Below the pieces are notes generated by a model, which was given only the letters and a program-made list of their open reading frames with translations, did no database searches and was not told where the DNA came from. From assembly GCF_000744095.1 (NCBI RefSeq), contig NZ_JQLI01000008.1, positions 2,976,001 through 3,040,000 on the forward strand: DNA of 64,000 nt. The letters are read 5' to 3'. Shown one piece after another: positions 31,345-40,076 of this stretch. Source of the DNA: Cupriavidus necator A5-1 (GTDB lineage Bacteria > Pseudomonadota > Gammaproteobacteria > Burkholderiales > Burkholderiaceae). Positions within the stretch are counted from its first letter, which is position 1, and each line of letters starts with the position of its first letter. A program made the translations under genes and the position numbers.

Positions 31345-33372
31345 TCAATCGGGCTCAGGATCGTCCCTGAACTTCAGTTGCACATGCCGCCCTTCGCTGA
31401 CGGTTCCATTCTTGGCGACGGCGAAGAGCAAATAGTCCCCGGCAATCGCAAGCCCTGGCAGCGGCGGGGCCGTGACTTCCAGCTTGCCGCTGTTTTCCTT
31501 CGCGACCGGCAGCTTCACGTACCGGTTGCCCCAAGTCCAGTTGTGGGTGACCGGACCAGTACGAATCAGCGCAACCGATTCGACCTCGGCGCCGGACACG
31601 TCCAGCTTGAACTTGTTGCCGTAGTGGATGCTGTTCGGGGATTTGTCGATGACCGGCTTCGCTCCCTTGAAGAAATAAGGTGGCTTGTAGAACTCGAGCA
31701 CCGGGACGGCGGCATCCCGTTGTGCCTGGGTCTGGGGTGATCCTGGTATCAGGTTGACCCTGTTGCCTCCCATCACCCATACGCCACCATTTGGCATCAG
31801 TAGCGCAGTGGAATGGTCATGCCGAGGCACCGGCGAAGTGACCACGTCGGTCCTGCTGCCGTCGGCCGGATTGAACATCTGATAGGCAAGGCTGTTCACG
31901 TTTCCATCGGCACCACCAACGACCAGCAGTTTCCCATCGGGCAGGGCGACCACATTATTCTGCGTGACCGGCAGGGCCAGGTTGGCGAGGGGCTTCCATT
32001 TTGGCGCCGCACTGGAGAAATTAATCGTTTCTGCCGTCGCTGCCGCCGGTGTGTTGCCGCCATTCGATCCGCCGAAAAGGAACACATCCTGTGACCATGT
32101 GCCATCGGAATTGATCGTCACCATGATGACCCCGGCGCCACTGTCGTGGGCGTTCTGCGCCGTATCGACATATGCCCAATGGTTCTGTGCCGGCGCGGCG
32201 ATCAGTGGATCGGCCAGCGCCGCCTGGACATCGAGCAGGTAGGTCTTGCCGCTGTAGAAGAACGGATCATATCCCCGGATATTGAGCCCGCCCGGTTGTC
32301 CAGGCAGGGGCGGTACGACTTCGGATGTTACCGCGACCTTCCAGTCGCTCTCGCCAGGGCCGGTCTGGACGACAAAGGCGCGCGGATACATTGGCAGCAG
32401 CTTCTGCGCGTTCTCCAGCGCTACCGTCGTATCCGTCTTCGGGTCATATACTTCCGGGACTGCCTGCCGCACCTTGGTGGCACTCGCATTGGCCGGCCCT
32501 ACGCTGGTATCCTGGTCGGAGCCGGACAGGACCAGGATCTTCCCATTGGGCAGGGTCACGGCGGACGGGTACCACCGTTGGTACTTCAGGTCCGAGGAAA
32601 TCCTTGGATCGGTGTTGTCCTCATTCAGCGGATTGCAATGTGACAAGACGCCGGTCGGGTCCGATTCAAAGCCGGATCTGACGCAAGGTATAGGTCTGCT
32701 TACCCATTGCTCGGTCTTGGGGTCGAATATGTTGACCTTCCTTCCGCCATTGTTGCCGCCCTTGTCATGTAGCCCGAATACGTAGATACGGCCATCAGTC
32801 CCGGACACGTGGCCATTACAGAACAGGTTATATCCCAGGCCCCTGGAAAAACCGGCATCCGAGAAGAACGGGTCGGTATAGGTAATGTCCGCGCTGGTCA
32901 GATCGGCGATAGCCGTCTTGGTGAATGTGCCGGTATTGATCAGGGACTGCAGTCCGCAGACATCGACGATCTGGGCGTTTTCTCGTTCGAGGTCAGGGCT
33001 GTAGCGCGACCAGCCGCTTTCGTCGAGTTGGCCAAGTGAGAACCCCCCCTGTACCAACTCAATGTATTTCTGATTGAACCCGGGAAATCCACCGCCCTGC
33101 ACTGGCGGATTGAGATAGTGCTTTGGCTTGTACTCCGACGGCCGCATCCAGATCAGCATCTTCGGACATTCTGCATACTTCTTGTTCCATATCAGCGAGG
33201 CATGGACGAAATCCTTGTGGATCGGAATCAAGCCGCTGTTTTGTCCGCATACCGCCGCACCGGCGGCAGGACAGTCATCTACTGCCAAAGCGGGACCGAC
33301 GGATGCTGCAATCAGCAGGAAAGAACAAGTGCCTGTCAGCGCCAGCGACAGGGCTCGGTGAAAAATTTCCAT
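31345..33372 (-). CDS. Secreted galactose/glyoxal-oxidase-like kelch protein (DUF1929 C-terminus)
   Basis: A 675-residue protein. The signal peptide (MEIFHRALSLALTGTCSFLL to ALA) comes first. A kelch beta-propeller follows, with FCNGHV (position of the crosslinking Cys) and WYPSAVTLPNGKILVLSGSD (crosslinking Tyr region). A C-terminal early-set domain holds GPVTHNWTWGNRYVKLP, with the copper His. The axial Tyr-His pair, normally [RY]-YHS, reads RHDHSTALLMPNG, so Tyr appears replaced by Asp. Copper radical oxidases turn aldehydes or primary alcohols into acids plus H2O2; with this change, activity is uncertain. AAAGGAGGTCGT precedes the start, a very strong site. Convergent with the DUF417 gene. 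Confidence 0.75.
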   Translation of the reverse strand: MEIFHRALSLALTGTCSFLLIAASVGPALAVDDCPAAGAAVCGQNSGLIPIHKDFVHASLIWNKKYAECPKMLIWMRPSEYKPKHYLNPPVQGGGFPGFNQKYIELVQGGFSLGQLDESGWSRYSPDLERENAQIVDVCGLQSLINTGTFTKTAIADLTSADITYTDPFFSDAGFSRGLGYNLFCNGHVSGTDGRIYVFGLHDKGGNNGGRKVNIFDPKTEQWVSRPIPCVRSGFESDPTGVLSHCNPLNEDNTDPRISSDLKYQRWYPSAVTLPNGKILVLSGSDQDTSVGPANASATKVRQAVPEVYDPKTDTTVALENAQKLLPMYPRAFVVQTGPGESDWKVAVTSEVVPPLPGQPGGLNIRGYDPFFYSGKTYLLDVQAALADPLIAAPAQNHWAYVDTAQNAHDSGAGVIMVTINSDGTWSQDVFLFGGSNGGNTPAAATAETINFSSAAPKWKPLANLALPVTQNNVVALPDGKLLVVGGADGNVNSLAYQMFNPADGSRTDVVTSPVPRHDHSTALLMPNGGVWVMGGNRVNLIPGSPQTQAQRDAAVPVLEFYKPPYFFKGAKPVIDKSPNSIHYGNKFKLDVSGAEVESVALIRTGPVTHNWTWGNRYVKLPVAKENSGKLEVTAPPLPGLAIAGDYLLFAVAKNGTVSEGRHVQLKFRDDPEPD

Positions 33373-34110
33373 ACGACCTCCTTTGAGGCCATCAACGCGA
33401 GAACAGGGGTTGGAGGTTTGTCTTGTCGCACATCGTTTGCCTTGTTTGTCCTCCTTTCCGTCCATCCAGACGGCGTCTCGACTGACTGGGACTTGTAGCC
33501 AGAACGATGCCATGAACGCTATCTCGTTGATTCTTTTCGGAGATGTCGCCGTGAGAGAACGACCGGAAGACGCAAAACGGAAAATTTGTTCCAGAGTTGA
33601 GACGAACTGGTTTGGGGGACTGGCCTGATGGGAAGTGTTACGGTCGCCAATGCGCCGGCCGGCCTGCTGACAGCCGCAGCGCGGCCTATGCCCCGGCGTA
33701 ACGCCGCGCCGCGCGCAGACTGTCCAACGACCCTTCGGCTCCTTGAAAGGGTCTGGGGCCGGCGCGGACGAACTGCGGCGCCGCACGCCTTGAACCTGTG
33801 GGGCGATTCTGCCCACGGCGGCAGGCCCTACAATCCGCTGCGGATTGGCAGAACTATTCAGGAAAATCCAACAATGCGGCGCTGGTGCTGTTCGGCTGCC
33901 AAAACAAAAGGTCGCGGCCGGCGCAGCGGGTGCGCTCGTCTTCCCTCCTCTGTCAAAGGGACGTTGGCGGACCCGGCAAGTCGCGCGAATTAGCCGGGCA
34001 TCGATTTTGCTGGTCTATATTCCAATGGTGATTTTTTTATCGTCCGACAGTGTTCCCGCGTCGGGATCCACGTGACGAGTATGTAATCCGGTCACCGCTG
34101 GAGAGGCAAC
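33373..34110. other. Intergenic region (738 bp) upstream of two divergent genes
   Basis: Between the leftward oxidase gene and the rightward ABC-transporter gene. It contains a diverged copy of the 31283 hairpin (33679-33712) and short open frames with no family-like sequence. AT-rich patches near 33520-33600 and 34010-34050 could be promoters. No gene is supported. Confidence 0.5.
33679..33712. repeat. Second copy of the GCGCGGCCTATGC hairpin element
   Basis: GCGCGGCCTATGC-CCCG-GCGTAA-CGCCGCGC resembles the hairpin at 31283-31315 in the same orientation, with substitutions in the inner stem. The two copies flank the copper-oxidase-like gene 2.4 kb apart. Confidence 0.5.
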
Positions 34111-35886
34111 ATGAGCGTTGTTCCTGAGCCGAGGGTCGCGGGCAGCACTTCGGCCCGAAGGAAAGCCCAAAGGAAAAACACTGGCGCCTCCCACCGGCAC
34201 GTGTGGACCCGATACTGGGCCATCGCAAAACCTTACTGGTTCTCGCAGGAAAAATGGAAGGCCTCGGGCTTGCTGCTCCTGTTGGTCCTGCTGCTGCTGG
34301 GCCAAACCCAAACCGAAGTCCTGTTCATCGAGCAATCCGGCGAATTTACCTCGGCCCTCGCGGCACAAGATGCCGATCGCTTCTGGGCCGCGATCAGGAA
34401 ATGTCTCTATATCCTGATCGTAGCCGTTCCCACTTACAGCTTTTACCATTTCGTCAGAAATAAACTGGGCCTTTTCTGGAGGCGCTGGTTGACGGATCAC
34501 TACCTGGACGGATATTTCAAGGCCAGGACTTACTACAAACTCAATGCCAATACCGCGATCGACAATCCGGATCAGCGGATGACCGAAGATATCAATACTT
34601 TCACGCGGCAATCCCTGTTTTTTCTGTCGATTGGCGTCGGCGCACTGCTGCAAATCATCGCATTCAGCGCGGTCTTGTGGTCAATCTCCAGGGAGCTGGT
34701 CTACTTTCTTGTGATCTACGCGGTTGCAGGCACATTCATAACGGTCTTTTTTTTCGGCCGCGTCATGATTGGCCTGAATTTCTATCAGTTAAAACGGGAG
34801 GCGGATTTCCGCTTCAGTCTGATCCGGGTTCGTGAGAATGCTGAGTCCATTGCGTTCTATCGGGGTGAAGCGCTGGAATCATCCCACGTGCGCGGCCGTT
34901 TCGATCATGCCTTCCGCAACTTCAACAAACTCATTAACTGGCAGCTCAATCTGAGCCTGTTCCAGTATGCCTATAATTTCCTCACCATCGTACTACCCAG
35001 CGCCATAGTCGCTTCACGCGTGCTTTCCGGCGAACTCGAAGTCGGTCGCGCCATCCAGGCGGCCGCCGCATTTGCCGCCGTACTGAACGCCTTGACCGTG
35101 ATCGTTGACAATTTTGAAGACCTGAGCCGATTTGTGGCGGGACTGGATCGACTGGACACATTCTCCGGCGCTCTGACTTTGAAGGCAGCAACCTCCTCCG
35201 GGCCAGCGGACAGGATCGAATCCATCCTGGATTCGCGCCTGGCACTGGAACATGTCACCTTGCAGACACCCAACCAGGAGCGAACACTGGTCCACGACCT
35301 GACGTTGTCGATCAACCCGGGCGAGGGACTTCTGATTGTCGGGGCCAGCGGCGGCGGAAAGAGTTCCCTGATGCGCGCGATCGCCGGATTGTGGAACAAC
35401 GGCACGGGATGCATCGTGCGGCCAAGTCCGCAGGAAATGCTGTTCCTGCCGCAGCACCCTTACATGGTGGTCGGCAGCTTGCGCAGCCAGTTGCTATACC
35501 CGAACCACATCGGCCAGAAGGTGCCTGACGAGGAACTCCTGCAACTGCTGGAGATGATCAACCTGAAGGATATCGTTGGCCGGTTTGGCGGGCTGGACAC
35601 GGAAGTGGACTGGGGGAAAGTGTTATCCCTTGGCGAGCAACAGCGACTCACGATCGGACGCGTCTTGCTTGCCAAACCGCGCTACGTGATGCTGGACGAG
35701 GCCACCAGCGCCCTGGATAGTGGCAATGAGGAAAGCATGTATATGCTTTTGGCCGACATGCAGGCGACGCTGGTAAGTGTCAGTCATCGGCCAACACTTC
35801 TGAGATTTCACCACCAGGTTCTGGAGCTGCCTGGGAACGGGAATTGGTGGCTGCATCCGACCCGGGATTATCGCTTTGGCTGGTAA
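34111..35886 (+). CDS. ABC transporter, fused permease-ATPase (SbmA/BacA-YddA/ABCD type)
   Basis: A 591-residue protein. The membrane domain (about 60-330) is of the SbmA_BacA/ABCD class (FWRRWLTDHYLDGYFKARTYY, NPDQRMTEDINTFTRQSLFF). It is followed by an ATPase with Walker A GASGGGKSSLMRAIAGLW, a signature-like LSLGEQQRLTIGRVLLAKP, Walker B YVMLDEATSALD and the switch His in SVSHRP. Members carry cobalamin, fatty acyl groups or peptides. The substrate is not apparent here. No partner genes; the neighbours are a LysR gene convergent at the 3' side. Confidence 0.85.
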   Translation: MSVVPEPRVAGSTSARRKAQRKNTGASHRHVWTRYWAIAKPYWFSQEKWKASGLLLLLVLLLLGQTQTEVLFIEQSGEFTSALAAQDADRFWAAIRKCLYILIVAVPTYSFYHFVRNKLGLFWRRWLTDHYLDGYFKARTYYKLNANTAIDNPDQRMTEDINTFTRQSLFFLSIGVGALLQIIAFSAVLWSISRELVYFLVIYAVAGTFITVFFFGRVMIGLNFYQLKREADFRFSLIRVRENAESIAFYRGEALESSHVRGRFDHAFRNFNKLINWQLNLSLFQYAYNFLTIVLPSAIVASRVLSGELEVGRAIQAAAAFAAVLNALTVIVDNFEDLSRFVAGLDRLDTFSGALTLKAATSSGPADRIESILDSRLALEHVTLQTPNQERTLVHDLTLSINPGEGLLIVGASGGGKSSLMRAIAGLWNNGTGCIVRPSPQEMLFLPQHPYMVVGSLRSQLLYPNHIGQKVPDEELLQLLEMINLKDIVGRFGGLDTEVDWGKVLSLGEQQRLTIGRVLLAKPRYVMLDEATSALDSGNEESMYMLLADMQATLVSVSHRPTLLRFHHQVLELPGNGNWWLHPTRDYRFGW

Positions 35887-35945
35887 AGGTCCGCCCGGGG
35901 GTCCGCCCGATTGGGGACCACGGACCTCGTTCAGATTTCCCTGGA

Positions 35946-36851
35946 CTATTCCCCCAGGGTCTCGATGATCTGCTCGCGCAGCCAGCGGTTACCCTCGTCA
36001 TTGTCGAAGCTACGGTGCCAATGGACCGTGACCTCGACCTCGGCAATCTTGACCGGCAATGGATAAACCGCGAACTGCCCGCCTTCATTGAAAATTTGCG
36101 CCACGCGCTGCGGCACCGTGACCATCCAGTCAGTGCCCTTCAGGATCTGAGGGGTGACGGTGAAATGTGGCACCTGCAGGACAATGCGGCGCTGCAGGCC
36201 GGCCGCCCGAAGCGCATCATCGATATTGCGGTGACTGCTCTCGCTGGCTGCTACCTCGATATGGGACAGCTCGAGAAATAGCTCCGATGAAAGGCTGCGT
36301 GCGGGCAGCCCCGGGCGCTTGCGGGTAATGCAGACGTATGGCTCGCGAAACAGCACCTCAAAACGCGTGAGCGGTTTAAGGGCGGGCAGATTGCCCACCG
36401 CGAAATCCAGCTGGCCGAGCCGCAACGCTTCTTCCACCTGTGCCACCGGCACTTGCTTGACCTCCAGCCGCAGCAGGGGTGCGAGTTGCTGCAGCCTTTC
36501 GCACAACGGGGGCAGGAACACCTGCTCGCCGATGTCACTCATCGAAAGGCGAAATACCCGTTCGCTCGACTCCGGGTCGAATTGCTCGGCATGACGCAAG
36601 GCTTCGCGAATCGAGGCGATGGCACGCCCTACCGGCAGCGCGAGCTGTTGTGCGGTGGGTGTCGGCAACATCCCTTCAGGCGTTCGCACGAAAAGCGGAT
36701 CGTCGAACAATGCGCGCAGGCGCCCGAGCGCATAGCTGATGGCAGGCTGCGTCAGGCCGAGGCGATGGCCGGCGCGTGTCAGGCTGCGCTCTTCGAGGAT
36801 CACCTGGAAGACGCGCAGCAAGTTCAGATCGATGTCATTAAGATCAGCCAT
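35946..36851 (-). CDS. LysR family regulator of the mirrored-promoter cluster
   Basis: A 301-residue LysR protein (NahR/NodD class: NDIDLNLLRVFQVILEERSL, then LTQPAISYALGRLRALFDD and PLFVRTPEGMLPTP). The effector domain fills the rest. Its start codon lies 3 bp from the inverted repeat TTATG-CGTAA-CATAA (36854-36868), which also precedes the divergent CoA-ligase operon, so it probably autoregulates and controls that operon. The same repeat and promoter recur upstream of the porin at 47551-47606. The TTG at 36878 is an alternative start that would lie inside the promoter. Confidence 0.88.
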   Translation of the reverse strand: MADLNDIDLNLLRVFQVILEERSLTRAGHRLGLTQPAISYALGRLRALFDDPLFVRTPEGMLPTPTAQQLALPVGRAIASIREALRHAEQFDPESSERVFRLSMSDIGEQVFLPPLCERLQQLAPLLRLEVKQVPVAQVEEALRLGQLDFAVGNLPALKPLTRFEVLFREPYVCITRKRPGLPARSLSSELFLELSHIEVAASESSHRNIDDALRAAGLQRRIVLQVPHFTVTPQILKGTDWMVTVPQRVAQIFNEGGQFAVYPLPVKIAEVEVTVHWHRSFDNDEGNRWLREQIIETLGE

Positions 36852-36852
36852 A

Positions 36853-36908
36853 TTTATGCGTAACATAATCCCGATCAATTTGACCTATATATTACCCGTT
36901 TCTATACT
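36853..36908 (+). promoter_or_regulatory. LysR-type operator and sigma70 promoter, copy 1
   Basis: The inverted repeat TTATG-CGTAA-CATAA (36854-36868) is followed by -35 TTGACC (36880-36885), a 17-bp spacer and -10 TATACT (36903-36908). The whole 56 bp matches 47551-47606 (minus strand) with five differences, all outside the operator, -35 and -10. The box centre lies about 54 bp before the expected transcript start, a normal LysR activator position. Confidence 0.8.
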
Positions 36909-36935
36909 GGCTTCACAGGTAGAGGAATGGGGCAA

Positions 36936-38555
36936 ATGGAAACAACCGTCAAACATTGTGGCAGCCAGGACTCTGGCGTGGCGAATAACTACACCTTGCC
37001 GGCGCTGCTGGCCGCGCGTGCCGCGCGTCACGGGGATGCACCACTATTCTCGGACCGTCAGACACGGTGGAGCGGCAACGACGCATGCACCGTGGCAGCC
37101 CGCCGTGCCGGCAGCCTCGCAGCCGATGGCGTGGCGCGAGGCGACCGTGTTGCCCTGCTCTGCTCGAATCGCGCCGAGTTCATGGAGGTCGTGCTCGGCT
37201 GCGCCTGGTTGGGCGCAGTGGTGGTACCCATCAATACGGCCTCGCGCGGCCTGCAACTCGAACACATCCTGAGAAATTGCGGTGCGCGCCTGTTGGTGGC
37301 CGAAGCGCATTTTGTCGGCGCTGTCACGGCGCTCGATACCCAGGATCTCGCGCTGGAGCGAATCTGGCTGATCGGCGAGGCATCTGGCGAAGCGGCAGCA
37401 CCGACACAATGGGAAACCATGCCGTTGCCGCCGCTCGGCGCGCCACTTGAGCCCGCTGCGCTTGCCGACGGCGACCCGCTCGCCATCCTGTACACCTCCG
37501 GCACCTCGGGCCTGTCCAAAGGTGTGATCTGCCCGCATGCCCAGTTTTACTGGTGGGGGCACTACACGGGGCGTCATCTCGGGGTGACGGCGGGAGATGT
37601 GCTCTACACCTGCCTGCCGCTGTTCCATACCAATGCATTCAGCAGCTTCTATCAGGCCTTGCTTAATGATGCGGAACTGGTGGTAGACCGCCGGTTTTCC
37701 GCGAGCGGCTTCTTTGATGCCCTGGTGGCGACGCGCGCCACCGTGACCTACGTGCTGGGCGCCATGGTGCCGATACTGCTCAGCCGCCCGGTCACCGCGG
37801 CCGAGCGCGCGCACCGCGTCCGTATCGCGCTGGCTCCGGGCGTGCCCGGTCAGTTCCAGGAAGCCTTTACCGCGCGTTGCGGCATCCGTCTGCTGGATGG
37901 CTATGGTTCCACCGAGACCAATTTCGCCATCGGTGGCGGTATCGAGCAGCAACGCCCCGGCTACATGGGCCAGGTGGCCGCAGGTTTCGAGGCGCGCGTG
38001 GTGAACGACCATGACCAGCCGGTACCGGATGGCGAGCCGGGCGAACTGATCCTGCGTGCCGACCGGCCGTTCGCGTTCGCCAGCGGTTACTTCGGCATGC
38101 CGGACAAGACCGTGGAAGCCTGGCGCAACCTGTGGTTCCACACCGGCGACCGCGTCGTGCGCGAGGCCGATGGCTACTATCGTTTTGTCGACCGCCAGAA
38201 GGACGCCATTCGCCGCCGCGGGGAAAACATCTCCTCGTTTGAAGTCGAGCAAGTCATTCTCAGCCATCCGGCGGTCGAAACCGCTGCGGTGTTCGCGGTG
38301 CAGTCCGCGCTTGCCGAGGACGAAGTGATGGCGATGATCGCCCTGCGCGAGGATGCGCGACTCGATCCGCTGGAACTCATCCAGTACTGCGAACCGCGCC
38401 TGCCATATTTTGCGGTGCCAAGATATGTCGAATTCGCGCGCGAGTTGCCGAAGACCGAGAACGGCAAGATCCAGAAATACAAATTGCGCGAACGCGGCGT
38501 GACCGCACAGACCTGGGATCTGGAGACTTCCGGATACCGCCTCAAGCGCTCATGA
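36936..38555 (+). CDS. AMP-dependent acyl/aryl-CoA ligase
   Basis: A 539-residue adenylate-forming ligase with the P-loop-like AILYTSGTSGLSKG motif, a YGSTETNF motif (A5), the WFHTGDRVV aspartate (A7) and the C-terminal catalytic Lys region KTENGKIQKYKL (A10). It activates a carboxylate with ATP and transfers it to CoA. The ATG at 36936 gives about 21 bp of leader after the promoter and the better ribosome spacing (AGAGGA); ATG 36927 is 9 bp upstream. First gene of the rightward operon with transporter, thiolase and hydrolase genes. An aromatic or ring-cleavage acid is a likely substrate by context. Confidence 0.85.
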   Translation: METTVKHCGSQDSGVANNYTLPALLAARAARHGDAPLFSDRQTRWSGNDACTVAARRAGSLAADGVARGDRVALLCSNRAEFMEVVLGCAWLGAVVVPINTASRGLQLEHILRNCGARLLVAEAHFVGAVTALDTQDLALERIWLIGEASGEAAAPTQWETMPLPPLGAPLEPAALADGDPLAILYTSGTSGLSKGVICPHAQFYWWGHYTGRHLGVTAGDVLYTCLPLFHTNAFSSFYQALLNDAELVVDRRFSASGFFDALVATRATVTYVLGAMVPILLSRPVTAAERAHRVRIALAPGVPGQFQEAFTARCGIRLLDGYGSTETNFAIGGGIEQQRPGYMGQVAAGFEARVVNDHDQPVPDGEPGELILRADRPFAFASGYFGMPDKTVEAWRNLWFHTGDRVVREADGYYRFVDRQKDAIRRRGENISSFEVEQVILSHPAVETAAVFAVQSALAEDEVMAMIALREDARLDPLELIQYCEPRLPYFAVPRYVEFARELPKTENGKIQKYKLRERGVTAQTWDLETSGYRLKRS

Positions 38556-38680
38556 GGCGCGCCACAAGCAGGCCCCGAGAAGCCCGCTGGCAATCATCAA
38601 GAAGGATGCACGCCACGTCGCTGCGTGGCCGATGCATCCCGACGCATCGCATACATGACAAAGTACATCAGGAGACAGGC

Positions 38681-40030
38681 ATGGCCAGTACGGAAACTTT
38701 ATCCACCGTCGGCGGTACGGACTACGGTACGCACGACACTGCGGCGGCATCCCAGCCAATCGACGCCAAGGCGCTGCGCCGCATCGTCGTTGCCTCGGTG
38801 GCTGGCAACGCCCTCGAATGGTATGACTTCTTCTTGTACGGCACCGCCGCTGCGCTGGTGTTCGGCGAGCTGTTCTTTCCCCAGGGGACGGATCCCCTGG
38901 TCGGCACGCTGGCGGCGTTCGCCGGTTTCGCGGTCGGCTTTGCCGCCCGGCCGTTCGGCGGCATCCTGTTCGGCCATATGGGCGACCGCTATGGCCGAAA
39001 GCGCGCACTCGTGTGGACGCTGTCGATCATGGGCGGCGCGACCTTCCTGATCGGCTTGTTGCCGACCTACAACCAGATTGGCCTGTGGGCTCCCGCGTTG
39101 CTGGTGTTCCTGCGGCTGCTGCAAGGCATTGCCTCGGGCGGCGAATGGGGAGGCGGTGTGCTGATGATCAGCGAGAGCGCACCGCCCGAAAAGCGTGGCT
39201 ACTACGCATCGTGGAGCCAGCTGGGGGTCGGCGGCGGCTTCGTGTTGTCGTCCGCCGCCTTCTTCGCGGTGCAGGCCCTACCGAAAACCGAGTTCATGAG
39301 CTGGGGTTGGCGCGTGCCCTTCCTCGCCAGCATCCTGATCTTTGGCGTGGGCGTCTACATTCGGTCGAGCCTGCCGGAAAGCCGGGAATTCGCCAAAGCG
39401 CAGGCAGCCGGCCGCAAGGCGCATCTGCCCGTGCTCGAGGTGATCCGCAAGCACCCGAAGGAAATCCTGATGGCAATGGGCCTGCGCGTGGCGGAAAACG
39501 GCGGCTCCTACATCTTCCTTGCCTTCGCCCTGGTCTACGCCAAGTTCATCGGCATCCCGAACCAGATCGTCCTGGCCGGCGTGATGGTGTCAATGTGCGT
39601 CGAGCTGGCCGCCATGTTGCTGTGGGGCAAGCTGTCTGACCGCATCGGCCGCAAGCCCGTGTACATGATCGGCGCCGTGGGGCTAGTGGTGATCGCCTTC
39701 CCCTTCTTCTGGCTGCTCGACACCCGCACGCCCGAACTGATCTGGCTCGCCTTCCTGCTTGCCAACCCCTTGTGCCATGGCGCGATGATCGGGACGCAAC
39801 CGAGCCTGATGGGAGAACTGTTCAGCACGGAAGTGCGCTACTCCGGCATGGCGCTCGGGCATGAACTCGCCTCGGTGTTCGCCGGCGGCCTGGCGCCTCT
39901 GGCCGCGACCGCCATGCTGGCGCACTATCACTCGCCCTGGCCGGTGGCGTGGCTGCTGGTGGGCATGGGCGCGATTACCGTGGTTTCTCTGTTTTTCACC
40001 CACGAGACCGCCCGCCGGCAGGCGAAATAG
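38681..40030 (+). CDS. MFS transporter, metabolite:H+ symporter family
   Basis: A 449-residue, 12-helix protein of the MHS group. ALEWYDFFLYGTAAALVFGELFFP in helix 1, the GDRYGRK loop and the SGGEWGG region of helix 4 are family signatures (as in ShiA, KgtP and ProP). It imports an organic acid with a proton. CAGGAGACAGGC precedes the ATG at 38681; longer frames to 38552 run through non-family sequence. It lies 125 bp after the CoA ligase and probably brings in that enzyme's substrate. Confidence 0.87.
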   Translation: MASTETLSTVGGTDYGTHDTAAASQPIDAKALRRIVVASVAGNALEWYDFFLYGTAAALVFGELFFPQGTDPLVGTLAAFAGFAVGFAARPFGGILFGHMGDRYGRKRALVWTLSIMGGATFLIGLLPTYNQIGLWAPALLVFLRLLQGIASGGEWGGGVLMISESAPPEKRGYYASWSQLGVGGGFVLSSAAFFAVQALPKTEFMSWGWRVPFLASILIFGVGVYIRSSLPESREFAKAQAAGRKAHLPVLEVIRKHPKEILMAMGLRVAENGGSYIFLAFALVYAKFIGIPNQIVLAGVMVSMCVELAAMLLWGKLSDRIGRKPVYMIGAVGLVVIAFPFFWLLDTRTPELIWLAFLLANPLCHGAMIGTQPSLMGELFSTEVRYSGMALGHELASVFAGGLAPLAATAMLAHYHSPWPVAWLLVGMGAITVVSLFFTHETARRQAK

Positions 40031-40076
40031 GCAAGAACCAGCCGATCGAAAAACTGCGACGCAAGGACTTCTTTGA

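Noticed and set aside
33373..34110. Short open frames in the 738-bp gap
   Set aside because: Composition and start contexts are poor and none shows a domain; treated as non-coding.
35887..35945. Hairpin-like GGTCCG/CGGACC sequence between the ABC and LysR gene ends
   Set aside because: Several competing pairings and no T-run; not a convincing terminator.
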